A stretch of 64,000 bases of DNA from JBAZOY01 sp041648505 (lineage in GTDB: Bacteria; Desulfobacterota; Syntrophia; Syntrophales; CG2-30-49-12), in the NCBI GenBank assembly GCA_041648505.1, contig JBAZOY010000001.1, positions 62,001 through 126,000 on the forward strand, written 5' to 3'. The position numbers and the translations under genes were made by a program. Shown here one piece after another: positions 33,605-42,302 of the stretch; the stretch's first letter is position 1; each line of letters begins with the position of its first letter. The notes beneath the pieces were generated by a model, which was not told the DNA's origin, ran no database searches, and was given only the letters and a program-made list of their open reading frames with translations.

Positions 33605-35899
33605 ATGATAAAGAGGCTGAAGTCTGTCTTTGTTTTAAGAGGGTTTTTATTACTGGCAATTTTCACACCGCTTCTCTTTTTACCCCAGGTCTGGGACCTG
33701 TACACCCTGCCGAAAGAATGTTTCGTGCGCCTTATCGTCTCCCTTCTCGTGGTGACCTGGGCCTTCGAAAATATTTCCTCGAAAAAATCGGGCATTTATT
33801 TTTCTCCTCTGGGGCTTCCCATCCTCCTCTACACCCTGACGCTTTTCCTCTCGCTCATCTACACCATAAATCCCTATACCGGCGCTTATGAAATCTTTCG
33901 CCAGCTAACCTGTGTTTTCCTCTTCTTTTTAGTTATAAACTACGTGGAAACAGAGAAGGATATCTTAAATATATGCGGAGCAGCCGTTTTAGGCGGCCTG
34001 CTGGTTTCAATCCTGGGCATCTTCCAGTACTTCACCTCCTTTAACCCGGATTGGCTTTACCAGGTAGCCAGGCCTTCTGCTACTTTCGGCAACAAAAACA
34101 TGGCCGCCGAATACGTCATTATGGTAATCCCCCTCTCTCTCATTCTTTTCCTTAAGGCCGGGGATGAAAGGCCAAGGCTTTTATGGGCTGTAGCCGCCAT
34201 TGAAATGATAGCCTATACGGTCTATGCCAATTCCCGGGGAGCATGGCTGGGCTTAGCCCTTGGCGGATTGATCACACTCTTGATTCAGACAAGAAGGCAC
34301 AAAGGACAAAAAACAATAATTGAAGTAATAAAAAAAACCTGTGCTTCTCCGTATCCGCGCTTTCACTTTTCTCCCTGGAGGGCATCGCTTCTGATCTTTC
34401 TACTCTCGCTCCATCTTATTTTTCCCTATATCTTACCTACGCCCGCAAAGCTTGCTGTCAGTTACCGTGACAAGATGTCTTCAGCGTTAGACCTGAGCAG
34501 TGACAGTGCAAGCAGCCGCCTCGCTGTCTGGGCCAATACCCTGGAAATGATCAAAGATCATCCTTTTGGAGTTGGAATCAACAACTGGAAGGTGGTTTAT
34601 CCGGAATATACTCGTTCCCGGATAATAGATAAGGCTGCAACCAGCGAAACCCATTTCGAGGAGGCCCACAACGATTACCTCCAGATGATGGCTGAGATAG
34701 GGATTGGTGGCTTTGTCTTTTATTTATGGATCCTTACCGCTATTGTCAGGATGTGCTGGAAGTCACCTGATACTAAATATTCACCTTTTTTCCTCTGGAG
34801 CATTGTCGGCTTCATGATCACGTCTCTCTTCAGCTTTCCTTCAAAGATGCCTGTTACGTCTCTTTTCTTCTGGCTCGCTGCCGGCCTGATTGTTGTGAGA
34901 AGCCGAATGATAACCCCGTCAGGAAGATGGCGGATAATGGAGGGCGGAAAGATATTTAATCTGTCCTTTCTTGGATTCTCGGTTATCTGGTTAATTTCTA
35001 TGGTCTTTTTATCATATCTGCAGACCTTTTCCAATTACTACTTACACCGGGCTAATATCTTGCTGACAGGAGATAGAAATGAAGATGCGATAGCAGCGTA
35101 CAGCCGATCGGCAGAACTCAATCCTTTCTACTATTGGACCTATTTTGGTCGCGCGAAGGCGCAATATCGCCTCAATAACTTTGCCGCATCTATTGAGGAT
35201 AACCTGCATGCACTCAATTTTTATCCCCACGATATAAATGCCCATGGCAACCTTGGCCTCGCCTATGCCGAAAAGGGTCTCTTCGATCTTGCCGGGAAGG
35301 AGTACCGGAAGGTTCTGAAACTTTATCCGGAAGACAAGCGTGCCCTTTACCGGATGAAAGAGCTCGACCAAAAAAGAACCTCTTATCTTGAGGCAAAAAC
35401 AGCCTGCGAAAAATCACAGGCCTCATCCCCGGACTCGGCTGAAACTCGCAATTACAGGGGATATTTATGCTTTCTCACCGGATCATACGACGAAGCGATA
35501 AGCTGGTATCGTAAAGCTATTGTAATAGACAACCGGTATGCACAAGCCCATCATAACCTGGCAAATGCTTACAGTAAGAAGGGACTGATTGATCCGGCCA
35601 TCGAAGAATATGAGAGGGCAATCAGGATAAATCCTGATCTCGTGCAGGCTTACATAGATCTGGGTAATGCCTGTAAAGAAAAAGGGCTGTTTAAAACGGC
35701 GGTGGAAATGTATCTGGTGGCTCTAAGGCTGAAACCGGATGATGCCGATATCCATTTTTCCCTGGGGGAGATATATTTGACCTGCCTGTATGATAAGGAA
35801 CAGGCCCTTTTCCATTTAAAGAAAACCCTTACTCTCAACCCGCAACATCCGAGAGCCGAACAGATAATAGAGGTCATCAAAATTCTTACTCATGATTAA
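33605..35899 (+). CDS. O-antigen-ligase-like membrane protein (Wzy_C/PglL type) with TPR tail
   Basis: 764 residues. Twelve or so membrane helices occupy 1-470. The large loop bears the ligase signature: 'ATFGNKNMAAEYVIM', 'ANSRGAWLGLALGG' and 'EAHNDYLQMMAEIGI'. These are landmarks of WaaL/PglL enzymes that move a lipid-linked glycan onto lipid A core or protein. Residues 480-760 are seven or eight TPRs. PglL-type pilin transferases have the same loop; the neighbouring pilus genes favour a protein acceptor, but no sugar biosynthesis genes are present to decide. It is divergent from pilMN and converges on two pilin genes, sharing a terminator with them. Confidence 0.8.
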   Translation: MIKRLKSVFVLRGFLLLAIFTPLLFLPQVWDLYTLPKECFVRLIVSLLVVTWAFENISSKKSGIYFSPLGLPILLYTLTLFLSLIYTINPYTGAYEIFRQLTCVFLFFLVINYVETEKDILNICGAAVLGGLLVSILGIFQYFTSFNPDWLYQVARPSATFGNKNMAAEYVIMVIPLSLILFLKAGDERPRLLWAVAAIEMIAYTVYANSRGAWLGLALGGLITLLIQTRRHKGQKTIIEVIKKTCASPYPRFHFSPWRASLLIFLLSLHLIFPYILPTPAKLAVSYRDKMSSALDLSSDSASSRLAVWANTLEMIKDHPFGVGINNWKVVYPEYTRSRIIDKAATSETHFEEAHNDYLQMMAEIGIGGFVFYLWILTAIVRMCWKSPDTKYSPFFLWSIVGFMITSLFSFPSKMPVTSLFFWLAAGLIVVRSRMITPSGRWRIMEGGKIFNLSFLGFSVIWLISMVFLSYLQTFSNYYLHRANILLTGDRNEDAIAAYSRSAELNPFYYWTYFGRAKAQYRLNNFAASIEDNLHALNFYPHDINAHGNLGLAYAEKGLFDLAGKEYRKVLKLYPEDKRALYRMKELDQKRTSYLEAKTACEKSQASSPDSAETRNYRGYLCFLTGSYDEAISWYRKAIVIDNRYAQAHHNLANAYSKKGLIDPAIEEYERAIRINPDLVQAYIDLGNACKEKGLFKTAVEMYLVALRLKPDDADIHFSLGEIYLTCLYDKEQALFHLKKTLTLNPQHPRAEQIIEVIKILTHD

Positions 35900-35902
35900 A
35901 GA

Positions 35903-35944
35903 GCTTCGAAAATTGTATTCATCGGCGCTCAAAAATCTTTTTGT
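35903..35944 (+). repeat. Repeat family B, left-arm fragment (B5)
   Basis: 42 bp containing ATTCATCGGCGCTCAAAAAT, identical to the left arm of the 42.0 kb copy. The right arm is absent. It lies directly after the ligase-like gene. Confidence 0.65.
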
Positions 35945-36011
35945 TAATCCCTTTTTTTGTAATCCTTCCCTTAAAAGGGAGAGTTTCAGAAAAGCTCTTA
36001 TGCGAAAATAT

Positions 36012-36049
36012 AAAAGGGGCCAGTGAATTAATTACACTGACCCCTTTTT
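36012..36049. terminator. Bidirectional terminator between convergent genes
   Basis: AAAAGGGGCCAGTG pairs with CACTGACCCCTTTT (13 of 14 bp) around a 10-nt loop, with A-run before and T-run after. It serves the ligase-like gene on the plus strand and the GspG-like pilin operon on the minus strand. Confidence 0.8.
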
Positions 36050-36075
36050 ATATTTCTCAATTATAACTGGTACAA

Positions 36076-36747
36076 TTAGCGCTTTCTGTAAACGATAACC
36101 CCGATATCATCTCCACCCGGAGCGGCATCGCTAGTTTTTGTCTCAACCATCCCGTTGGGACCGGCAGAAAGAACCCAACCGCTTGCAGGAATACTTGAGT
36201 GGAGCGTGGCAGTGTGCATCCCCTCCACATAGACAAGATAGTTTTTCCCCCAGGGATCAACCCTTCTCATCCTTTCCACGTAAGGACCTTTCCAGTCCAC
36301 CTGACTTAAAGTAAGATTAGTCCTGTAAAAGTTATTTGGCGCCGCTCCCAGGGTTCCTCCCGGGTTATCCGCTACGATATGATTCTCCGCATGATCCACT
36401 ACAGTCATATTGTCCCATGTGATTTGAACACCTGTACCCCAGGCATTAGGATCCGTTGTTGTATCATTCGTAGGGCCGCTCCTTAAAACTTGATAATAAC
36501 TCTCTGTAGTTGCTGATCTTGCCGGCCAGACCCCTGTGTCGGCATAGAATGATGCTATAGAGGCTGCAATGTATTTACAGTCTTCAAGGGCACCAGTCTC
36601 CCCACCCTTTTTTATCTTATCAACAGCGATGGGAATTACCACGGCAGCCAAAACAGACGTTACCGCCAGTACTGCCGTTACTTCAATCAGGGTATAACCC
36701 TTTTCCTTTAAGGTCCTCCTGAATTTTTCTAAAATTTTCTTCAACAT
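36076..36747 (-). CDS. GspG-like pilin, second of a tandem pair
   Basis: 223 residues; leader ending at Gly before 'YTLIEVTAVLAVTSVLAAVV'. The C-terminal part keeps the GspG signature 'VDPWGKNYLVYVEG' and 'VLSAGPNGMVETK', the calcium-binding loop that stabilises pseudopilins. It is longer than standard GspG (about 140) because of an inserted region of about 60 residues. It lies 63 bp after the preceding pilin gene and probably shares its sigma-54 promoter. Confidence 0.85.
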   Translation of the reverse strand: MLKKILEKFRRTLKEKGYTLIEVTAVLAVTSVLAAVVIPIAVDKIKKGGETGALEDCKYIAASIASFYADTGVWPARSATTESYYQVLRSGPTNDTTTDPNAWGTGVQITWDNMTVVDHAENHIVADNPGGTLGAAPNNFYRTNLTLSQVDWKGPYVERMRRVDPWGKNYLVYVEGMHTATLHSSIPASGWVLSAGPNGMVETKTSDAAPGGDDIGVIVYRKR

Positions 36748-36810
36748 CTTTTACCTCCTTTGTATTTCCGGTCTCGGGTCTTTTTCCCCAGGACACGGAC
36801 GTTGACTAAT

Positions 36811-37401
36811 TTATTTTATCCTGAACAGGATATCGTCTCCACCAATTGTAATTGAAGGCCCTGTTTGTCCAAAGACAGTTTCGAGTTCTTTATTAGGCCC
36901 GGCGGAAACAACAAACGCAGGCATGAAACCGCTTATATTAGCAGGCTGCAGACCTTTCACGTCAATGTAATATTTGTCTCCCCATGGGTCTTGCCTGACT
37001 CTTTCCAGATAGGGACCGCTCCATTTACTCTTTCCTGATGTAGGATAGGCTTGGACATTGGTGACCAGGTGGTCGGCCATATAGTCTATGGAAACCGGAA
37101 TGGTTACGCCGGTACCAACAGCCGGTGTATCCCCCTCATTGCTATGAAGGCCATCATATTTTGTATCAGATGACTGCCTCGCCGTGCCCACTGCCCATAC
37201 AGGCCAATCTTTCATGTCCTTGTTAAAGGCCAGTACTGCATTTGTTATGGTCTGTACGTCCGCCTCTGCCGCAGTTATCTTAGCATCTCCTATAGAGCTG
37301 AGCATCATGGGGGTAAGCACCGCCGCCAGGATAGCAACTACAGCCAGGATCACAATAATCTCAATCAGGGTAAACCCCTTTTTGTTTTTTAACATCTTCA
37401 C
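36811..37401 (-). CDS. GspG-like pilin under a sigma-54 promoter
   Basis: 196 residues; leader ending at Gly before 'FTLIEIIVILAVVAILAAVL'. It carries the GspG motifs 'RQDPWGDKYYIDVKG' and 'VVSAGPNKELETVFG'. It is the first of two tandem pilin genes and resembles the second in the same motifs, so they are likely paralogues. The gene has a perfect sigma-54 promoter and two upstream palindromes, stronger control signals than those of the candidate pilA, which suggests abundant, regulated expression. Confidence 0.86.
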   Translation of the reverse strand: MKMLKNKKGFTLIEIIVILAVVAILAAVLTPMMLSSIGDAKITAAEADVQTITNAVLAFNKDMKDWPVWAVGTARQSSDTKYDGLHSNEGDTPAVGTGVTIPVSIDYMADHLVTNVQAYPTSGKSKWSGPYLERVRQDPWGDKYYIDVKGLQPANISGFMPAFVVSAGPNKELETVFGQTGPSITIGGDDILFRIK

Positions 37402-37487
37402 TTTTTTTACCTCCCTTTTTGTTTTAGCCGCAAAGACAAATTACTTCGCGACTTTCTCTTTCTGTTTTTCTATTTCATTAGTATCAA

Positions 37488-37502
37488 GCAAGCGGCGTGC
37501 CA
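37488..37502 (-). promoter_or_regulatory. Perfect sigma-54 promoter of the GspG-like pilin operon
   Basis: Minus strand TGGCACG-CCGC-TTGC, an exact match to the -24/-12 consensus. The predicted start is near 37476, a leader of about 75 nt. Confidence 0.9.
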
Positions 37503-37581
37503 ATAATGAGCCGGTTTCCTAATTATTGGACACCAACCTTAATCTTCACAATAATTGGCAACCGGCAGCAGAAAACACTTA

Positions 37582-37596
37582 TCTACTTTTAGTAGA
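37582..37596. promoter_or_regulatory. Palindrome 1, candidate enhancer site of the sigma-54 promoter
   Basis: TCTACT-TTT-AGTAGA, a perfect 6-3-6 inverted repeat about 80 bp upstream of the promoter elements, a typical distance for a sigma-54 activator. Confidence 0.6.
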
Positions 37597-37693
37597 AATA
37601 GATAAGGTGATTTCCCGATAATTACTGATTCAAGTAATTGATACTAAATGATTTCATGAAAAATCTACTATAAAGGAAATTCGAGCGTAAAAA

Positions 37694-37708
37694 TCTACTA
37701 ATAGTAGA
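37694..37708. promoter_or_regulatory. Palindrome 2, candidate enhancer site of the sigma-54 promoter
   Basis: TCTACT-AAT-AGTAGA, identical arms to palindrome 1 and centred 112 bp further upstream. A lone TCTACT half-site lies between them near 37664. Confidence 0.6.
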
Positions 37709-37868
37709 ACTTCCTGAAGTATCCTGATTGCCCCCCTTCCGTTTTCTGCCTGATGAGGAGTTTTACCAATTAACTTGATATTGTTTTTTATAATTGTTAT
37801 ATTTTTGATAAATATATAAGATGTAATCAGTTAAGTGATGGGCTATAGAAAAGAGGCCTTTGCAGCGG

Positions 37869-37930
37869 GGTGAGACGTGCATGGTCGGAAAAGATTTCTG
37901 AGCGTCGATAAATACAAATTTCAAAATTCT
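37869..37930 (-). repeat. Repeat family B, left-half fragment (B6) abutting coaBC
   Basis: Minus strand; GAGACGTGCATGGTCGGAAA (plus strand), then the arm AGATTTCTGAGCGTCGATAA. It ends about 13 bp before the coaBC ATG. Confidence 0.6.
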
Positions 37931-37943
37931 CGAGAACCGAACG

Positions 37944-39143
37944 ATGCTGAAGGATAAAAAAATAGTTGTTGGCGTAACAGGCGGCATTGCCGCTTATAAA
38001 GCAGCGGAACTGGTGAGAGAGTTTATCCGGAGGGGGGCTCATGTCAAGGTCGTCATGACGAAAAATGCCTTGAAATTCATTACACCCCTTACTCTCCAGA
38101 CGCTCTCAGGAAACACTGTATTTACTGATATGTTCTCACCGCTGAGAGAATCTGAGATAGCCCACATATCCCTTGCGGAATACGCGGATGTCATGGTGAT
38201 CGCCCCGGCAACGGCAAACATCATCGGAAAGATTGCCTCCGGGATAGCGAATGATCTTCTTACTACCACGATTATGGCAACAAAGGCACCTGTCCTCATC
38301 TGTCCCGCCATGAATACAAACATGTACACAAATGTTATTGTCAGAGAAAACATAGAAAAACTTGCGTCAAGGGGTTATCTGTTTATCGAGCCGGATTATG
38401 GGGAACTTGCCTGCAGATCAGAAGGAGCAGGAAGACTGCCGGAAATAGTTGATATTGTGGAAGAGGTAGAATCAATCCTGACCTTAAAGGATTTAAAGGG
38501 AGAAAGAATACTTGTTACCGCCGGCCCCACCCGCGAACCGTTTGACCCGGTAAGGTATATTACCAATTATTCTTCAGGGAAAATGGGTTATGCCCTCGCA
38601 CAGATGGCCAGGCGAAGAGGTGCCGAAGTTACCCTTATCAGCGGTCCTTCGTCACTGCCGGTTCCCCCGCGTGTTAAATTCATTCCCGTATCAAGCGCCA
38701 TGGAGATGAGAAATGCCGTCATGAAAAATCTCGAAGAATCAACTGTTATCATCAAATCCGCTGCGGTGGCCGATTATCGTCCTGCCGTCTATTCCGGCTC
38801 CAAGATAAAAAAGCAGGCCGGTCCTTTTACCATCTCTCTGGAGAGGAATCCCGATATTATTTCAGAGGCGGGAACGAAGAAAGGGAAACGAATCCTCGTC
38901 GGTTTTGCCATGGAGTCGGAGAATCTTCTGGAAAATGCAAAAACCAAGATGTTAGAAAAAAATATGGATCTTATCGTGGCCAACAATGTTACTGAAGAGG
39001 GAGCCGGATTTCAATCCGACACAAATATCGTCAAGATCCTGAGCAGGAACGGAGATGTAGAGGAACTGCCCGTAATGGACAAGGTAGAAGTGGCAGACAG
39101 GATACTGGACAGGATAAGAAGCCTTTTAAAGAGTGACCGCTGA
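37944..39143 (+). CDS. coaBC: Phosphopantothenoylcysteine decarboxylase / synthetase CoaBC
   Basis: 399 residues. The N-terminal flavin domain (CoaC, 1-185) has 'GVTGGIAAYKAAELVREF', the region 'ISLAEYADVMVIAPATAN' with the catalytic His just before it, 'CPAMNTNMYTN' and the flexible flap 'GELACRSEGAGRLPE'. The CoaB synthetase domain (190-399) has 'VTAGPTREPFDPVRYITN' and 'KSAAVADYRP'. It makes 4'-phosphopantetheine for coenzyme A. It is 6 bp ahead of the uracil-DNA glycosylase gene. The ribosome site is weak and the ATG lies just beyond a repeat B fragment. Confidence 0.96.
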   Translation: MLKDKKIVVGVTGGIAAYKAAELVREFIRRGAHVKVVMTKNALKFITPLTLQTLSGNTVFTDMFSPLRESEIAHISLAEYADVMVIAPATANIIGKIASGIANDLLTTTIMATKAPVLICPAMNTNMYTNVIVRENIEKLASRGYLFIEPDYGELACRSEGAGRLPEIVDIVEEVESILTLKDLKGERILVTAGPTREPFDPVRYITNYSSGKMGYALAQMARRRGAEVTLISGPSSLPVPPRVKFIPVSSAMEMRNAVMKNLEESTVIIKSAAVADYRPAVYSGSKIKKQAGPFTISLERNPDIISEAGTKKGKRILVGFAMESENLLENAKTKMLEKNMDLIVANNVTEEGAGFQSDTNIVKILSRNGDVEELPVMDKVEVADRILDRIRSLLKSDR

Positions 39144-39149
39144 GGTTTT

Positions 39150-39869
39150 ATGGCTGATGCAGAAGAGAAAGTGAGAGGAGAACTCCTTGAAATAGTGGGG
39201 TCTCTCAAGACCTTTGTTCATTCATATACTGAGTTCGGTCGTCCCGTATCTTCTCTCTACCTGAAGGAAAAGGAAACGCCGAACCCGCCGCCTGATCAGC
39301 CCAAAGATACCAATAGATCACCCTCTATTACCCTTGAAGAGGTAAGGAGTGAAATGGGCGATTGCCGAAGATGTTCCCTCTGCCAGGTCAGAAACAACCT
39401 TGTTTTTGGCGAAGGCAACCCACGAGCCGATCTTGTGTTTGTAGGGGAGGCGCCAGGGAGGGATGAAGACAGGCAGGGAATACCTTTCGTGGGGCATGCC
39501 GGTCAGCTTCTCACCAAGATCATTTCGGCCATGGAATTGTCAAGGGATGAAGTTTACATATGCAACATTCTAAAATGCCGTCCTCCGGAGAACCGTAACC
39601 CGAAACCGGATGAAATCAAGGCTTGTGAACCTTTTCTAATCAGGCAGCTTGAAGCGATCAAGCCCAGGATAATCTGTGCCCTCGGTACATTTGCGGCCCA
39701 TACCCTGCTTAAAACAGATATCCCCATTACGGTCATGCGTGGAAAATTTCAAGTGTATCACGGTATAAAACTTATGCCCACATATCATCCAGCCTATCTT
39801 CTGAGGAATCCCAGCGCAAAAAAGCAGGTATGGGAAGATATGAAGATGGTTATGAACGCCCTTGCATAA
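39150..39869 (+). CDS. Family 4 (4Fe-4S) uracil-DNA glycosylase
   Basis: 239 residues. After a 70-residue N-terminal extension comes the family 4 core: cluster Cys in 'CRRCSLC', motif 'VFVGEAPGRDEDRQGIPFVG', 'CNILKCRPPENRNP' and 'RIICALG' for the remaining cluster Cys, and motif 'MPTYHPAYLLR' with the catalytic-region His. It removes uracil from DNA to start base excision repair. It is co-transcribed with coaBC (6 bp gap) and followed by nfeD. Confidence 0.93.
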   Translation: MADAEEKVRGELLEIVGSLKTFVHSYTEFGRPVSSLYLKEKETPNPPPDQPKDTNRSPSITLEEVRSEMGDCRRCSLCQVRNNLVFGEGNPRADLVFVGEAPGRDEDRQGIPFVGHAGQLLTKIISAMELSRDEVYICNILKCRPPENRNPKPDEIKACEPFLIRQLEAIKPRIICALGTFAAHTLLKTDIPITVMRGKFQVYHGIKLMPTYHPAYLLRNPSAKKQVWEDMKMVMNALA

Positions 39870-39915
39870 CCTGAAATCAAATATTATTCGCCGACATCTG
39901 TGATGAGGTAAAGCA

Positions 39916-41226
39916 ATGCTAAAAAAAACCGGAATACTGACTTTAATTTTCAGTCTATTGATCTTTTCTGTCTGGCTATCGTCCCCCTCTTACGGAAAAG
40001 ACAAAGTCCCCTACCCCGTTTTTGATGTTATCACCGTCAACGCTGCTATTACACCGCCGGTCGCCGAATATATCCTTCAGAGTATTGATGAATCTTCAAA
40101 GCGAGATGCAGAGGGCCTGATTATTCTTCTTGATACCCCCGGGGGGCTGGACCTGGCCATGAGGGATATAGTAAAGGGCATTCTCAATGCACCCATTCCA
40201 GTGATGGTTTTTGTCTATCCCTCCGGTGCCAGAGCAGCCTCAGCAGGAGTGATTATCACAGTTGCAGCCCATGTTGCTGCCATGGCCCCGGGGACTAATA
40301 TCGGAGCGGCTCACCCCGTCGGCCTTGGTATAGGCACGATGGATAAAACGATGACTATAAAGGTGGAAAACGACGCCACGGCCTATGGCATGAGTCTCGC
40401 GAACAAAAGGGGACGAAACGAAAAATGGGTGGAAAAGGCAATCAGAAAAAGTGAATCCATAACAGCCGAAGAGGCAGCAAGGCTCAAGGTGATTGATTTC
40501 GTTGCCGCTGACCTCCATCAACTGCTGCAGCAGGCTGATAATAAAGAGGTGACCCTCCCTTCAGGAAAAAAGATTCTGAAAACGAAGGGAGCCATCATTA
40601 ATTATAAGAAAATGGGGATACGTCACAGGATACTATCTGCATTAAGTGATCCCAACATTGCCTATATCCTGCTACTAATGGGTCTTGCCGGCCTCTATTT
40701 TGAGTTTGCCCATCCGGGTGCCATACTCCCCGGAGTTGTCGGCGGTATCTCCCTTATCCTTGCTTTCTTTGCCCTTCAGACTATGTCTGTCAGTTATGCC
40801 GGGATTCTCCTTATTCTATTCGGTATTATTCTCTTTATTGCCGAAATAAAAGTTATCAGCCATGGTCTCCTTACCGTAGGAGGCGTTATATCCCTTGCAA
40901 TGGGCTCTTTAATGCTCTTTGATTCTCCTGACCCTGCTCTCAGGGTATCGTTGAAAGTTATGATACCCTCGCTTACCATCATCTCAGGGTTTTTTGTCAT
41001 TATTATAGCTATTGTTTTCAAGGCCCAGTTGAGAAGACAACATACGGGAGGGGAAGGTATGGTGGGCGAGCAAGGCCGTACGGTTACCGACGTCTATGAA
41101 GAAGGGGGAAAAGTGTTTATCCATGGCGAGTACTGGAATGCATTTAGTGATGAATTAATTGATAAGGGAAAGATCGTCAGGGTCGTAGAAATTGAGGGTC
41201 TTAAACTGAAGGTTCAGGAAATTTAA
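39916..41226 (+). CDS. nfeD: NfeD-family membrane serine protease
   Basis: 436 residues, the long form. A signal peptide (1-27) is followed by a ClpP-like protease domain ('LIILLDTPGGLDLAMRDIVK', 'PSGARAASAGVIITVAAHV' with the catalytic Ser), about four membrane helices (240-370) and a C-terminal NfeD OB fold ('GEQGRTVTDVYEEGGKVFIH'). Such proteases cut stomatin-type partners, and the slipin gene lies 18 bp downstream, the standard pair. Confidence 0.93.
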   Translation: MLKKTGILTLIFSLLIFSVWLSSPSYGKDKVPYPVFDVITVNAAITPPVAEYILQSIDESSKRDAEGLIILLDTPGGLDLAMRDIVKGILNAPIPVMVFVYPSGARAASAGVIITVAAHVAAMAPGTNIGAAHPVGLGIGTMDKTMTIKVENDATAYGMSLANKRGRNEKWVEKAIRKSESITAEEAARLKVIDFVAADLHQLLQQADNKEVTLPSGKKILKTKGAIINYKKMGIRHRILSALSDPNIAYILLLMGLAGLYFEFAHPGAILPGVVGGISLILAFFALQTMSVSYAGILLILFGIILFIAEIKVISHGLLTVGGVISLAMGSLMLFDSPDPALRVSLKVMIPSLTIISGFFVIIIAIVFKAQLRRQHTGGEGMVGEQGRTVTDVYEEGGKVFIHGEYWNAFSDELIDKGKIVRVVEIEGLKLKVQEI

Positions 41227-41244
41227 TGTAAAAGGAGAATAGAA

Positions 41245-41997
41245 ATGACGTATCCGTTTATACTCTTAGTTGTCGTGGTTATTATGTTTCTGGCATCGGC
41301 CATCAAGGTACTCAATGAGTATCAGAGGGCGGTTATTTTTCGTCTGGGGAGAATCATAGATACCAAGGGGCCTGGTCTTATCATCCTGATTCCCGTCATA
41401 GATAAAATGGTCAGGGTAGATATGCGGACTATCACCATGGATATTCCCCCACAGGACGTCATCACCCGTGACAACGTCTCGATCAAGGTCAACGCCGTCG
41501 TTTATTTTCGGGTTGTTGACGCGAACTCCGCCGTGATCGATGTGGAGAATTACCTTTATGCGACATCGCAGCTCTCCCAAACGACTTTGCGGAGCGTCTG
41601 CGGCCAGATGGAACTGGACGAAATCCTCTCCGAGAGGGAAAAGATCAACCTCCAACTCCAGGAGATCCTGGATCGGAATACCGAACCCTGGGGCATCAAG
41701 GTCTCCCATGTCGAGGTCAAGCAGATCGATCTGCCCGAAGAGATGAAACGGGCCATTGCCAAGCAGGCTGAAGCGGAGAGAGAGCGAAGGGCAAAGGTTA
41801 TTAATGCCGAAGGCGAGTTCCAGGCCGCCCAGAAGCTGATCGACGCGGCAGCTCTCATGGCGACGCAGCCGATCTCCCTCCAGCTCCGCTATCTCCAGAC
41901 CCTGAACGCGATCGCAGCAGAGAATAATTCAACAACTATTTTCCCCGTTCCGATCGACATGTTCGCACCGTTCATTAAGTTAATGGAGAAGAAATAA
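41245..41997 (+). CDS. Slipin / stomatin-like SPFH-domain protein
   Basis: 250 residues. One N-terminal membrane helix, then an SPFH domain ('EYQRAVIFRLGRIIDTKGPG', 'RDNVSIKVNAVVYFRV') and the helical segment 'KRAIAKQAEAERERRAKVIN' used for oligomer assembly. It forms membrane microdomain scaffolds and is the presumed partner and substrate of NfeD. AAGGAG precedes the ATG. The part after 41.5 kb is more G+C-rich than the neighbours. Confidence 0.95.
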   Translation: MTYPFILLVVVVIMFLASAIKVLNEYQRAVIFRLGRIIDTKGPGLIILIPVIDKMVRVDMRTITMDIPPQDVITRDNVSIKVNAVVYFRVVDANSAVIDVENYLYATSQLSQTTLRSVCGQMELDEILSEREKINLQLQEILDRNTEPWGIKVSHVEVKQIDLPEEMKRAIAKQAEAERERRAKVINAEGEFQAAQKLIDAAALMATQPISLQLRYLQTLNAIAAENNSTTIFPVPIDMFAPFIKLMEKK

Positions 41998-42023
41998 TCA
42001 ACTGCTCTTACAAAGTTCGAAAG

Positions 42024-42219
42024 CTTTGAAGATTATATTCATCGGCGCTCAAAAATCTTTTTCAACCATGCACGTCTCGCTTCGCCGGCAAAGGTACAAC
42101 TCGCACTTACTTGTTCAGAAAATACCTTTGCCGGCGCTGAACTGCCTGCAAATGTATGGTGCCCGAAAAATCTTTAATTCGCACCTTCTGAATCAAATTT
42201 TCGCTGTTTTACAAAGGTC
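42024..42219 (+). repeat. Repeat family B, long copy B2 with a nested hairpin
   Basis: Full left and right arms, but the centre is expanded by about 70 bp with its own 14-bp inverted repeat (CGCCGGCAAAGGTA / TACCTTTGCCGGCG). It ends ACAAAGGTC, the outer terminus seen in the 46.5 kb copy. It is followed 8 bp later by a repeat A fragment. Confidence 0.75.
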
Positions 42220-42226
42220 GCTCTTA

Positions 42227-42280
42227 TTCCGATTTTAAATCAAAGATGAAATCAAGGCGGCGAGGCAGGCGTACATAAAA
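42227..42280 (+). repeat. Repeat family A, left-end fragment (A2)
   Basis: Begins TTCCGATTTTAAATCAAAG and continues through GCGGCGAGGCAGGCGTACAT with a short internal deletion; the right terminus is missing. Confidence 0.7.
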
Positions 42281-42302
42281 CACCGGCAGGGTAGAAACTA
42301 TT

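Larger units (their letters stand above)
37402..37943. other. Divergent regulatory region, pilin operon / coaBC
   Basis: 542 bp without a gene. It holds a sigma-54 promoter (37488), two perfect palindromes at 37582 and 37694, an extra half-site near 37664 and a half copy of repeat B (37869-37930) next to coaBC. Confidence 0.75.
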
